This document shows positions 49,290 to 56,721 of a stretch of DNA of 64,000 nucleotides, piece by piece. A program made the position numbers and the translations under genes. This DNA is from Corallococcus carmarthensis (GTDB taxonomy: Bacteria; Myxococcota; Myxococcia; Myxococcales; Myxococcaceae), in the NCBI RefSeq assembly GCF_003611695.1, contig NZ_RAWE01000014.1:1-64000 (forward strand), written 5' to 3'. Below the pieces are notes generated by a model, which had not been told where the DNA came from, ran no database searches, and saw only the letters and a list, made by a program, of their open reading frames with translations. Position 1 is the stretch's first letter; every line of letters begins with the position of its first letter.

Positions 49290-50424
49290 GCGCCGGATGA
49301 TGCCCCACGTGCCGTGGGGGCTCGTCGTGTGCGTGCTGGGCGTGTGCACGCTGGGCATCTGGAACCTGGCGTCCGCGTCCCGGCCCCCCATGGCGCCGGT
49401 GTGGACCAGCCAGGCGCTGTACCTGGCCGTGGGCCTGGGCGCGGTGCTGATGGTGTGCCTGGTGGACTACCGCTGGATCCAGCGGATGGCCCTCCCCATC
49501 TACGTGCTCAACATCCTGGCGCTGCTGGCGCTCAGGCTCGTGGGGCACACGGCGAAGGGCGCGGAGAGCTGGTTCGTCATTGGCCCGTTCCGCCTGCAGC
49601 CCGCGGAGTTCATGAAGATTGGCGTCGTGCTGATGCTGGCCAAGGTCTACCACGACGACTTCCAGCCCAATCAGCCGTCCTACGGCATCGTGCGGCTGTG
49701 GAAGCCGGTGCTGGTGGTGATGGTGCCCTTCGTGCTGGTGCTGGTGCAGCCGGACCTGGGCACCGCGCTGATGATCTTCCTGTCCTCCGGCACCGTCATC
49801 CTCTTCGGCAAGGTGCGCTGGTACCTGGCCGCGACGCTGGTGGCGGGCGTGCTGGTGGGCGGCCTCATCATCTGGAACGACTACGTCCGGGAGATGCCCG
49901 AGCCGCGCACCACCGTCGTGCGCCACTACCTCAAGAAACACCAGAGCCAGCGCATCTCCGGGTGGCTGGACCCCGAAGCGGACCTGCGAGGCAGCGGCTA
50001 CCACGCCGCCCAATCCAAGATCGCCGTGGGCTCCGGCGGGCTCACCGGCAAGGGCTGGCGTGAGGGAACCCAGACAGGTCTGCGCTTCCTGCCGGAACAG
50101 CACACGGATTTCATCTTCTCCGTGTGGGCCGAGGAGCACGGCTTCTTCTCCTGTCTCCTGTTGCTCCTGCTCTACGGAGGCATCTTCATTCTCGGGCTGG
50201 GCGTGGGCTTCAGCGCGCGCGATCGTTTTGGAGCGTTCGTTGCGGTGGGGGTGGTGGCCACACTTTTCTGGCAGGTGTTCGAAAACATCGGCATGGTCAT
50301 TGGCCTGTTGCCGGTGACGGGCATCACGCTGCCCCTCATGAGCTATGGCGGCTCCTCGATGCTGTCGGTGATGTTGTGCATCGGGCTGCTGGTGAACATC
50401 AGCATGCGCCGTCACATGTTCTGA
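49273..50424 (+). CDS. rodA: RodA SEDS peptidoglycan glycosyltransferase
   Basis: 383 residues, ten membrane spans. Polymerises lipid II into glycan strands with PBP2. SEDS marks: GPFRLQPAEFMKIGVVLMLA, LVQPDLGTALMI, FLPEQHTDFIFSVWAEEHGF with the likely catalytic Asp279, and GITLPLMSYGGSSML near the end. The start is GTG 49273, preceded by GGAGACGA, and overlaps the 3' end of mrdA by 17 bases. The PilZ gene follows 17 bases later. Confidence 0.96.
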   Translation: MQLRIERRMMPHVPWGLVVCVLGVCTLGIWNLASASRPPMAPVWTSQALYLAVGLGAVLMVCLVDYRWIQRMALPIYVLNILALLALRLVGHTAKGAESWFVIGPFRLQPAEFMKIGVVLMLAKVYHDDFQPNQPSYGIVRLWKPVLVVMVPFVLVLVQPDLGTALMIFLSSGTVILFGKVRWYLAATLVAGVLVGGLIIWNDYVREMPEPRTTVVRHYLKKHQSQRISGWLDPEADLRGSGYHAAQSKIAVGSGGLTGKGWREGTQTGLRFLPEQHTDFIFSVWAEEHGFFSCLLLLLLYGGIFILGLGVGFSARDRFGAFVAVGVVATLFWQVFENIGMVIGLLPVTGITLPLMSYGGSSMLSVMLCIGLLVNISMRRHMF

Positions 50425-50441
50425 CGGCCGCGGAGGCTCCG

Positions 50442-51083
50442 ATGGTGGTTCAGAGGAAGGGTGCGACGACGGTGAAGGCCGGCACGGCGGTTCGCGGGCC
50501 GGAGGGCACGGAGACACCCCGGCCGTTCGTTCCGCCGGTGGGGGCTTCGCGCAGCGCGCCCACGCCCGGCGCGGCGCCTCGCATTGAGATGAACCAGGGG
50601 GAGCCGGAGCACCGGCACTTCCCGCGCGCGCAGCTGGCCACCCACTTCGACCTCTGGGTGGATGACGGCGCCGGAGGCCGGCGCTTCAGCGCCAACCTCG
50701 TGTCCATCAACGTGAGCGTCAGCGGGGCCTTCCTCGCGAGCACCTTCTTCCTGCCCATGGGCACGGTGGTGCGCACGCGCTTCGCGCTGGAGGAGGGGGC
50801 GGCCCCCGTGGAGGCCCGCGCGGAGATTGTTCGCGAGGAGCGCGGCCCGGAGGAGGAGGGCCGCAGCGGGTTCGCCCTGCGCTTCCTGGACTTCTCAGGT
50901 CAGACGGAGGTGGCGCTCGCCCGGCTCTTCCTGGGCATGCGCCTGCGTGCCTTCACGGAGGACTACCTCAAGTCCCAGCGCGCCCGCTCCCTGCCCAATG
51001 AGCTGGAGCGGGTCATCGACGTGATGGCGGCCTGGGAGCTGCTCAAGGCCACCACGCCCGGAGACCCCTGGCGCGGCGAGTAG
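50442..51083 (+). CDS. PilZ-domain protein, last gene of elongasome operon
   Basis: 213 residues. A disordered Pro/Gly-rich N-terminus (1-55) precedes a PilZ domain with both c-di-GMP-binding marks intact: R58-x3-R62 (RHFPR) and N90-x-S-x2-G95 (NVSVSG). Helices at the end (ALARLFLGMRLRAFTEDYLK, ELERVIDVMAAWELLK) may contact a partner. GGAGG at 50432-50436 fixes ATG 50442. Placed 17 bases after rodA, it may link cyclic di-GMP to cell-wall elongation; this is inferred from position only. Ends 18 bases from the convergent AT-hook gene. Confidence 0.87.
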   Translation: MVVQRKGATTVKAGTAVRGPEGTETPRPFVPPVGASRSAPTPGAAPRIEMNQGEPEHRHFPRAQLATHFDLWVDDGAGGRRFSANLVSINVSVSGAFLASTFFLPMGTVVRTRFALEEGAAPVEARAEIVREERGPEEEGRSGFALRFLDFSGQTEVALARLFLGMRLRAFTEDYLKSQRARSLPNELERVIDVMAAWELLKATTPGDPWRGE

Positions 51084-51101
51084 GGCTCCGGTGCGCGGCC
51101 C

Positions 51102-51446
51102 TCAGGCCGGCTTGCCGGTGGCGATCTGCCTGCGGCGCTCGGCCTGGTAGTGCGCGGAACACAGGCCCTTGGAGCGCTGCTCACGGGTGCAGCCATTCAC
51201 CGTGCAGCGGCGGTCCATGGGCACCGGCCCACCCGCCACCGTCTTCGGGGGACGGCCGCGGCGGCGTCCCGCCATCACCGCGCCGTTGCCCGGCGACGCC
51301 GAGGCGACGCTGCCCATGCCCGGCATCCCCGTGTTCAGCGCGCGCAGCATGCCGCGGCCGATCGCATCACCCAATGCCTCCGCCCACGACGTCAGGGCAG
51401 GGGTCAGCGGTGCTTGCGAGGTCAATTCTTTGCGAAGGCGTGCCAT
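51102..51446 (-). CDS. Small protein with AT-hook and Cys/His zinc-finger-like motif
   Basis: 114 residues. An N-terminal helix (AEALGDAIGRGMLRALNTG) is followed by the AT-hook core RRRGRPPK (residues 61-68), which typically inserts in the minor groove of AT-rich DNA. A compact C81-x4-C86-x9-C96-x2-H99 set follows, with GLCSAHY, resembling small plant-WRKY19-type or myxobacterial zinc fingers. The end is basic. AGGAG five bases before ATG 51446 fixes the start; longer open sequence upstream lacks coding character. It has a 436-base upstream region with repeated TGTCT. Likely a DNA-binding regulator, target unknown. Confidence 0.78.
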   Translation of the reverse strand: MARLRKELTSQAPLTPALTSWAEALGDAIGRGMLRALNTGMPGMGSVASASPGNGAVMAGRRRGRPPKTVAGGPVPMDRRCTVNGCTREQRSKGLCSAHYQAERRRQIATGKPA

Positions 51447-51667
51447 GAAAACTCCTGTTGAAACTCGCCAATCAAGACAGGCGTGTATCCCCGACTTCTG
51501 TCTGGTGTGGCGAACTCTGTCAATAAGACATGTTGGGGTCGTGTTTGACTCGTAATGTAATTTCAATGTCTGTTGAACAAAACATGACGGGAGGATCGTC
51601 CAGCTGTGCCAAGCGGGCGTTTGTCTCAAGTGCAGAGAAACGTCTTCCGTCGGGGGCAGCCGGCCCC

Positions 51668-51689
51668 CGGTAAGTGAAAGCCCTTACCG
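51668..51689. repeat. Inverted repeat CGGTAAG-N8-CTTACCG
   Basis: Seven-base perfect arms around TGAAAGCC, inside the upstream region of the AT-hook gene. It could be an operator or an RNA hairpin. Confidence 0.6.
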
Positions 51690-51700
51690 TTGCGGTGAGT

Positions 51701-51716
51701 TGTCTTTCTACAGACA
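51701..51716. repeat. Inverted repeat TGTCT-N6-AGACA
   Basis: Two copies of the recurring pentamer face each other with a six-base spacer. This is the only pair in the region arranged as a compact dyad, as expected for a dimeric protein site. Confidence 0.55.
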
Positions 51717-51882
51717 TATCGAACCTGGAGCTTTGTCACGCCCCGGTGTCTGGTTGGGAGCCACACACGAAGCGTCCCCTCTCACCGGGCGCGAACCCTG
51801 GCGCTGAAGGCCAGGCGCGTCATGGGTGGGAGGGGACGGGGGGACGGCCGCGAGGCGGGCCCGTCACCGGGAACACGGCGGC

Positions 51883-52209
51883 TCAGAGATTCTTCCGGAC
51901 CACTTCCTCGATGCGCGCCCTGGGCACCGCGCCGACAATCTGGTCCACGACCTTGCCGCCCTTGAAGAGCAGCAGGGTGGGGATGGAGCGGACGCCGTAC
52001 TTCTGGGGCGTGTCCTGGTTCGTGTCGATGTCCAGCTTCGCGAACTTCACCTGGCCCTTGAACTGGTCGGACAGCGCCTCCACGGCGGGCGCGATGGCGC
52101 GGCAGGGGGCGCACCACGTGGCCCAGAAGTCCACGAGCACGGGTTGCTGCGCGTCCAGGACCTGCGTCTGGAAGTCCGAATCACCGATGTTGATCACGTC
52201 GCCAGCCAT
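51883..52209 (-). CDS. trxA: Thioredoxin
   Basis: 108 residues, classic single-domain thioredoxin reducing protein disulfides in the cytoplasm. Active site is W32-C33-A-P-C36, slightly unlike the common WCGPC; Ala at the third place occurs in some thioredoxins and may shift the redox potential a little. Other marks: VLVDFWA, KLDIDTNQDTPQKYGVRSIPTLLLFKGG with the cis-Pro. AGGAGG shortly before ATG 52209 fixes the start. Divergent from the small gene at 52365. Confidence 0.95.
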   Translation of the reverse strand: MAGDVINIGDSDFQTQVLDAQQPVLVDFWATWCAPCRAIAPAVEALSDQFKGQVKFAKLDIDTNQDTPQKYGVRSIPTLLLFKGGKVVDQIVGAVPRARIEEVVRKNL

Positions 52210-52364
52210 GTTGCCTCCTGATGTCTCTGCTTGGGAAAGGTGTGTCGCCGGGCTTCGTGCCCGGCCTGGGGGGACCGGATGGCCGGGCTGCCCGGGAGAC
52301 GGATGCGGCATCCCGCCGGGGGTTGCACCCCATTTCCAGCCCGTCCGACAGGAGGTGTTGTAGG

Positions 52365-52739
52365 ATGGCGGGCGTGACGAAGCTCTTCCTGTCCCAGGCC
52401 CAGCTCGAGGAGTGGGCGCTGGCGGACAAAGCAGACCTGCGCGAAGGCCGCCTGGTGGTTGCCGCCGAGGGAGGGAGCGACTGGCCGCTCACGCCCGCGG
52501 TCCACGTCGTGCAGCTGGTGTCGGGTGAGGACACCCACCAGCTGGTGTCGCGGGTGAAGACCGAGGAGCAGCTCGGCCGGCTGGGCGCCGAACAGATGGC
52601 CGACTCCATCCTGGTGGGGGACTCCGCGTACGAAGTCGTTCCGGGCTATGTGACGGAGGTGGGTGCGCCCGCCCCCGAGCGCAAACCCAATTCGGAGACC
52701 GACCTGTTGGCGGCCTTCATTCTCAACAAAATGGGCTGA
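52365..52739 (+). CDS. Conserved-looking hypothetical protein
   Basis: 124 residues, soluble, mixed alpha/beta. Segments such as LFLSQAQLEEWALADKADL, RLVVAAEGGSDWPLTPAVHVVQLVSGED and DSILVGDSAYEVVPGYVTEV suggest a compact beta domain. No catalytic pattern or export signal. AGGAGG at 52350-52355 fixes ATG 52365; a longer frame upstream would overlap trxA. It precedes the heme genes by 45 bases and may be co-transcribed. No family recognised. Confidence 0.7.
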   Translation: MAGVTKLFLSQAQLEEWALADKADLREGRLVVAAEGGSDWPLTPAVHVVQLVSGEDTHQLVSRVKTEEQLGRLGAEQMADSILVGDSAYEVVPGYVTEVGAPAPERKPNSETDLLAAFILNKMG

Positions 52740-52784
52740 GGCTGGACTGAATGCCTCCTCGGCCGGGGTTATGAGCCTGCCGCC

Positions 52785-53597
52785 ATGAGCCATACGCTCG
52801 TCTCGCTTGCCTGCCACGCCTACGGCTTGGCCGCGCTCGTCTACCTCGCCTTCCTGGTCCGCCAGTCCCAGGTGCTCGCCGTCACCGGCCGGGTGCTGGT
52901 GGGGACCGGCCTGCTGATGCATTGCGTTGCCCTCATCGAAATGCTGGGGGCGCAGGGGGGCCGGCTGGTGGGCCCCGCGCAGGGCATGTCCACCTTCGCC
53001 TTCCTGCTGCTGGCGCTGTTCCTGGCGCTGGACGTGCGCTACCGCAAGCCCGTCATTGGCGCGTTCCTCACGCCCCTGGCGGTGGCGGTGCTGCTCATCG
53101 GGATGCTGCTGCACGGCGGGTCCACGCCGCTTCCGGACGCCGTGCGCCAGCCGCTGTTGCCGGTGCACGTCACCATCGCGCTCCTGGGCATGACGGCCTT
53201 CGGCGTGGCGGCCGGGGTGGGCGTCATGTACCTGCTGATGGAGCGGCAGGTGAAGACCAAGCACTTCGGGCTGCTCTTCTCCCGGCTGCCGTCCCTGGAG
53301 TTCCTGGACACGCTCAACCGGCGGCTCGTGCTGTGGGGCTTCATCGCGCTGTCGCTCACGCTGGCGACCGGGGCCCTGTTCACCACCACGCTGCGCGGCC
53401 TCGCCTGGGCGCTCGAAGCCAAGCACGTGGCGACGTTCGTCGCCTGGGGCGTCTTCGCCGCGCTCGTCAACGCGCGCATCTTCGCCGGCTGGAGAGGCCG
53501 GCGGGTGGCGCTGCTCACCATGGCCGGCTTCTGCCTGGTGCTGGTCTCCTTCTTGTCGTCCTACGACCTGTCCGCCGCTGGCCCGGGGATGCCGTAG
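52785..53597 (+). CDS. hemX: HemX/CcsA-like membrane protein
   Basis: 270 residues with eight predicted membrane spans. It belongs to the cytochrome c assembly/HemX superfamily: conserved His in HCVALIE and HVTIALLGMTAFGVAAGVGVMYLLMERQVK. The tryptophan-rich WWD loop of true CcsA/CcmC heme handlers is not evident, so HemX, a regulator of HemA level, is the better call. hemA starts two bases after its stop. First gene of the hemX-hemA-hemC-hemD operon. Confidence 0.8.
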   Translation: MSHTLVSLACHAYGLAALVYLAFLVRQSQVLAVTGRVLVGTGLLMHCVALIEMLGAQGGRLVGPAQGMSTFAFLLLALFLALDVRYRKPVIGAFLTPLAVAVLLIGMLLHGGSTPLPDAVRQPLLPVHVTIALLGMTAFGVAAGVGVMYLLMERQVKTKHFGLLFSRLPSLEFLDTLNRRLVLWGFIALSLTLATGALFTTTLRGLAWALEAKHVATFVAWGVFAALVNARIFAGWRGRRVALLTMAGFCLVLVSFLSSYDLSAAGPGMP

Positions 53598-53599
53598 CC

Positions 53600-54940
53600 A
53601 TGGAATTCATCTGCATTGGCGTGTCGCACCGCACCGCGCCCCTGGGCGTTCGCGAGCGGTTGGCATTGCCCGAAGCCCGGCAGACGGAAGTGTTGCAGCG
53701 TCTGGCGCAGGCGCCCGTGGAGGCGCTCTGGGTGTCCACGTGCAACCGCGTGGAGGTGTACCTGGCGGCCCCCAGCGCGGAGCTGGCGAGGGATCGCGCG
53801 CGGGAGGCGCTGCACTCCCTGGGCGGCGCGGAGGCGCTGGAGCACCTGTATGAACACCAGGGCGAGGCGGCGCTCGTGCACCTGTTCCGCGTGGCGTCCA
53901 GCCTGGACTCCATGGTGCTGGGCGAGGCGCAGATTTTGGGCCAGGTGAAGGACGCCTTCGAGCGCGGCCAGGGCGCGGGCGCGGTGCGCGGGGAGCTGAC
54001 GCGTGCGTGCGCGGCGGCGTTCGGTTGCGCCAAGCGCGTGCGCACGGAGACAGCGGTGGGGCGCGCGGCGACGTCCATGGCGTCCGCGGCCGTGCAGCTG
54101 GCGAGCAAGGTGTTCGACGGGCTCAAGGACAAGACCGTGCTGGTGGTGGGCGCGGGAGAGATGGGCGAGCTGGCGGCGCGGCACCTGAAGAACGCGGGCG
54201 CCGGGAAGCTCATCGTGACCAACCGCACCCTGGCCCGCGCGGAAGCGCTGGTGGCGGAGGTGGGCGGGGTCGCGCGGCCCTATGAAGAGCTCTTCACGTG
54301 GGTGGGGGCCGCGGACGTGGTGGTGACGAGCACCGCGTCGCCGGTGCCCATCTTCACGCGCGACAACGTGGGCGCGCTGGGCAAGGCCCGCAAGGGACGG
54401 CCGCTGTTCATGGTGGACCTGGCGGTGCCGCGCGACATCGACCCGGCGGTGGGGACGCTGGACTGGGTGCACGCGTACGACGTGGACGACATCCAGAAGT
54501 TCGTCGCGGACAACACCGCCGCGCGCGCGGAAGAGGCGCACAAGGCGGGAGGGCTGGTGGCGCAGGAGGTGGCGCGCTTCGCCCGGGAGCGCGCGCTGCG
54601 CGACGGCATGCCCGTGCTGGCCCGCCTGCGTCAGCGCGCGGAGGCCATTGCCCGCGCGGAGGTGGAGCGCACGCTGCTGGGCCTGGGCGACGGGCTCACC
54701 GACAAGCAGAAGAAGAGCATCGAGGCCATGGGACGCGCCATCGTGAACAAGCTGTTGCATGAGCCCACCGCGCGCCTTCGCGCCGTGGGTCCGCAGGGCG
54801 AGGGCAACCGGCTGGCGGGCGCCGCCGCGGAGCTGTTCGGCCTCACGGAGGCGGAGGCCGCCGCCATCGCGCCGCAAGAGGACGCCGCGCCCGTGGCGGA
54901 AGCGCGCAACACCGTGGTGGCCACCGGGAGCCGGCGATGA
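53600..54940 (+). CDS. hemA: Glutamyl-tRNA reductase
   Basis: First enzyme of the C5 heme pathway; reduces Glu-tRNA to glutamate-1-semialdehyde with NADPH. 446 residues. Catalytic Cys48 in [20 protein letters not shown] at the N-terminus, [10 protein letters not shown], the Rossmann motif [16 protein letters not shown], and the helical dimerisation domain at the end. ATG 53600 lies two bases after the hemX stop. It overlaps hemC by four bases. Three genes of the pathway follow one another here. Confidence 0.97.
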   Translation: MEFICIGVSHRTAPLGVRERLALPEARQTEVLQRLAQAPVEALWVSTCNRVEVYLAAPSAELARDRAREALHSLGGAEALEHLYEHQGEAALVHLFRVASSLDSMVLGEAQILGQVKDAFERGQGAGAVRGELTRACAAAFGCAKRVRTETAVGRAATSMASAAVQLASKVFDGLKDKTVLVVGAGEMGELAARHLKNAGAGKLIVTNRTLARAEALVAEVGGVARPYEELFTWVGAADVVVTSTASPVPIFTRDNVGALGKARKGRPLFMVDLAVPRDIDPAVGTLDWVHAYDVDDIQKFVADNTAARAEEAHKAGGLVAQEVARFARERALRDGMPVLARLRQRAEAIARAEVERTLLGLGDGLTDKQKKSIEAMGRAIVNKLLHEPTARLRAVGPQGEGNRLAGAAAELFGLTEAEAAAIAPQEDAAPVAEARNTVVATGSRR

Positions 54941-55878
54941 AGGCCGTGCGCATCGCGACGCGGCAGAGCCCGCTGGCGCTGTGGCAGGCCCGCCACGTGG
55001 CCTCGCTCCTCACCCAGCGCAACCCCGGCCTGGAGGTGACCCTGGTGGAGATGACCACCGAGGGCGACCGCTTCCTGTCCGCTCCGCTGTCCGCGGTGGG
55101 CGGCAAGGGCCTGTTCGTGAAGGAGATTGAGCAGGCGTTGCTGGATGGCCGCGCGGACGTGGCGGTGCACAGCCTCAAGGACATGACGTCGGTGTTCCCG
55201 GACGGGTTGATATTGGCGGCGGTACCGGCGCGCGAGGACCCGCGCGACGCGTTCTGCAGCCCGGAAGGGCACACGCTGGCGATGCTGCCTCCGGGCGCGA
55301 AGGTGGGCACGTCGTCGCTGCGGCGCAGCTGCATCCTGCGCGCGCGCCGTCCGGACCTGGAGATCGTCTCCCTGCGCGGCAACGTGCAGACGCGGTTGCA
55401 GAAGACGCGCGACCTGGGCCTCGCGGGCGCCATGCTCGCGGCGGCGGGGCTCAAGCGCCTGGGATTGGACCACCACATCACCCAGGTGGTGCCGGTGGCG
55501 GACAGCCTGCCGGCGGTGGGGCAGGGCGTCCTGGCCATCCAGTGCCGCGAGGCGGACGCGGACGTGCGCGCGCTGCTTGCCCCCCTGGAGGACATCCTCA
55601 CGCGCAACGCCGTGCGGGCCGAGCGTGCCTTCCTGGCGAAGCTGGAGGGCGGCTGCACGGTGCCGCTGGCCGGCCACGCGACGGTGGAGGACGGGCAGGT
55701 GTACCTGCGCGGCCTGGTGGGCCGTCCCGACGGTTCGCTGGTGGTGCGGGGTGAGGTGAAGGGCCCCGTACCGGAAGCGGAGCGCCTGGGCGAGGCGCTG
55801 GCGGACGAGCTCCTGTCGCGCGGGGCCGGTGACATCCTGCGCGATTTCGGCCGCCGCGAAGGCGCGCCCCGCGCCTAG
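54937..55878 (+). CDS. hemC: Hydroxymethylbilane synthase
   Basis: 313 residues. Polymerises four porphobilinogens to hydroxymethylbilane. Marks: [61 protein letters not shown], and LEGGCTVPL with cofactor-binding Cys240 for the dipyrromethane. ATGA overlap with hemA and a 10-base gap to the hemD start support one operon. Confidence 0.98.
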   Translation: MKAVRIATRQSPLALWQARHVASLLTQRNPGLEVTLVEMTTEGDRFLSAPLSAVGGKGLFVKEIEQALLDGRADVAVHSLKDMTSVFPDGLILAAVPAREDPRDAFCSPEGHTLAMLPPGAKVGTSSLRRSCILRARRPDLEIVSLRGNVQTRLQKTRDLGLAGAMLAAAGLKRLGLDHHITQVVPVADSLPAVGQGVLAIQCREADADVRALLAPLEDILTRNAVRAERAFLAKLEGGCTVPLAGHATVEDGQVYLRGLVGRPDGSLVVRGEVKGPVPEAERLGEALADELLSRGAGDILRDFGRREGAPRA

Positions 55879-55888
55879 AGTGCCGGCC

Positions 55889-56650
55889 GTGGACCGGCGA
55901 CTGGAAGGCATCCGAGTACTGGTGACGCGCCCCCGTGAGCGGGCCGAGGAGCTGTGCTTCCTCCTGGAGGACGAGGGCGCGGATGTCCTCAGCCTGCCGC
56001 TGCTGGAGCTGCACCCTCCGGAGGACCCGCGCCCGCTCGCGTCCGCCGCGGAGCACGTGCAGCGCTACCACTGGGTGGTGTTCGCCAGCCCCTCCGCCGT
56101 GGAGGCCTTCCTGGAGGCCCTGAGGCTCGCGGGCACGTTGGACCGGCTGTCCCGCGTGAAGCTGGCCGCCGTGGGGCCGCGCACCGCGAGGGCCGTGGAG
56201 GGCTTTGGCCTGAAGGTGGAGGCCGAACCCCATGAAGGCACCGGCGCCGCGCTCTTCACCGCGCTGCGCGACGTGCTGGGGCCGGACGACGACGTGCTGC
56301 TTCCGGCGGCGGAGGAGGGGCGGCGCGAGCTGGAGGACGGCCTGCGCGACCTGGGCGTGCGGGTCACGCGCGTGACGGCCTACCGCAGCGCGCCGGCCGC
56401 CGTCGACCCGGAGGCCCTGGCCCAGCTGGCCGGATCCCCGCCCCAGGTGGTCCTCTTCGCCTCGCCGCGCACCGCCGAGGCCTTCGTGGAGGGCGTGGGC
56501 CGTGAGCCCCTGTCGTCCGCGAAGGTGGTGGCCATTGGCCCTACCACCGCGACCGCGCTGACGCAGCTGGGCATCCCCGTGGCCGCCGTCGCGGAGCGCC
56601 CCACGCCCGAAGCGCTGGTGGATGCCACCGTCCGCGCCGTTCACGGTTAG
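55889..56650 (+). CDS. hemD: Uroporphyrinogen-III synthase
   Basis: 253 residues. Closes and inverts ring D of hydroxymethylbilane. Sequence in this family is poorly conserved, but VLVTRPRERAEELCFLLEDEGADVLSLPLLEL, VVFASPSAVEAFLEAL, VAAVGPRTARAVEGFGL-like text and FASPRTAEAFVEGVG, GPTTATALTQLGI fit well, and the position after hemC confirms it. The GTG at 55889 is chosen since an earlier start would overlap hemC by 50 bases. TAGAGT, including the hemC stop, ends seven bases before it. Confidence 0.92.
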   Translation: MDRRLEGIRVLVTRPRERAEELCFLLEDEGADVLSLPLLELHPPEDPRPLASAAEHVQRYHWVVFASPSAVEAFLEALRLAGTLDRLSRVKLAAVGPRTARAVEGFGLKVEAEPHEGTGAALFTALRDVLGPDDDVLLPAAEEGRRELEDGLRDLGVRVTRVTAYRSAPAAVDPEALAQLAGSPPQVVLFASPRTAEAFVEGVGREPLSSAKVVAIGPTTATALTQLGIPVAAVAERPTPEALVDATVRAVHG

Positions 56651-56665
56651 ACTGTCCGCCCGGTG

Positions 56666-56701
56666 ACGTCCGGGCGCCAGGAAGGCGCCCCGTGAGGACG
56701 T
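56666..56701 (+). terminator. Hairpin between hemD and MYXO-CTERM gene
   Basis: GGGCGCC (56672-56678), loop AGGAA, GGCGCCC (56684-56690), extended by ACGTCC (56666-56671) pairing with GGACGT (56696-56701) across a five-base bulge. It lies 15 bases after hemD. There is no T-run, so it may end the operon only weakly or shape the next leader. Confidence 0.45.
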
Positions 56702-56721
56702 GACGCGAAGAGGTGCGGGTG

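Larger units (their letters stand above)
51447..51882. promoter_or_regulatory. Long low-GC upstream region with eight TGTCT/AGACA sites
   Basis: 436 bases with no credible gene, visibly richer in A and T than its neighbours, lying between trxA and the AT-hook gene, both on the minus strand. The pentamer TGTCT or its complement AGACA occurs at 51475, 51499, 51526, 51567, 51622, 51701, 51712 and 51747. A perfect minus-strand -35 box TTGACA lies at 51523-51518 without a good -10. It most likely controls the AT-hook gene; an untranslated RNA is possible. Confidence 0.55.

Noticed and set aside
51520-51717. 65-codon minus-strand frame in the AT-hook upstream region
   Set aside because: No ribosome site, no domain, and it overlaps the repeated TGTCT elements; coding bias looks wrong.
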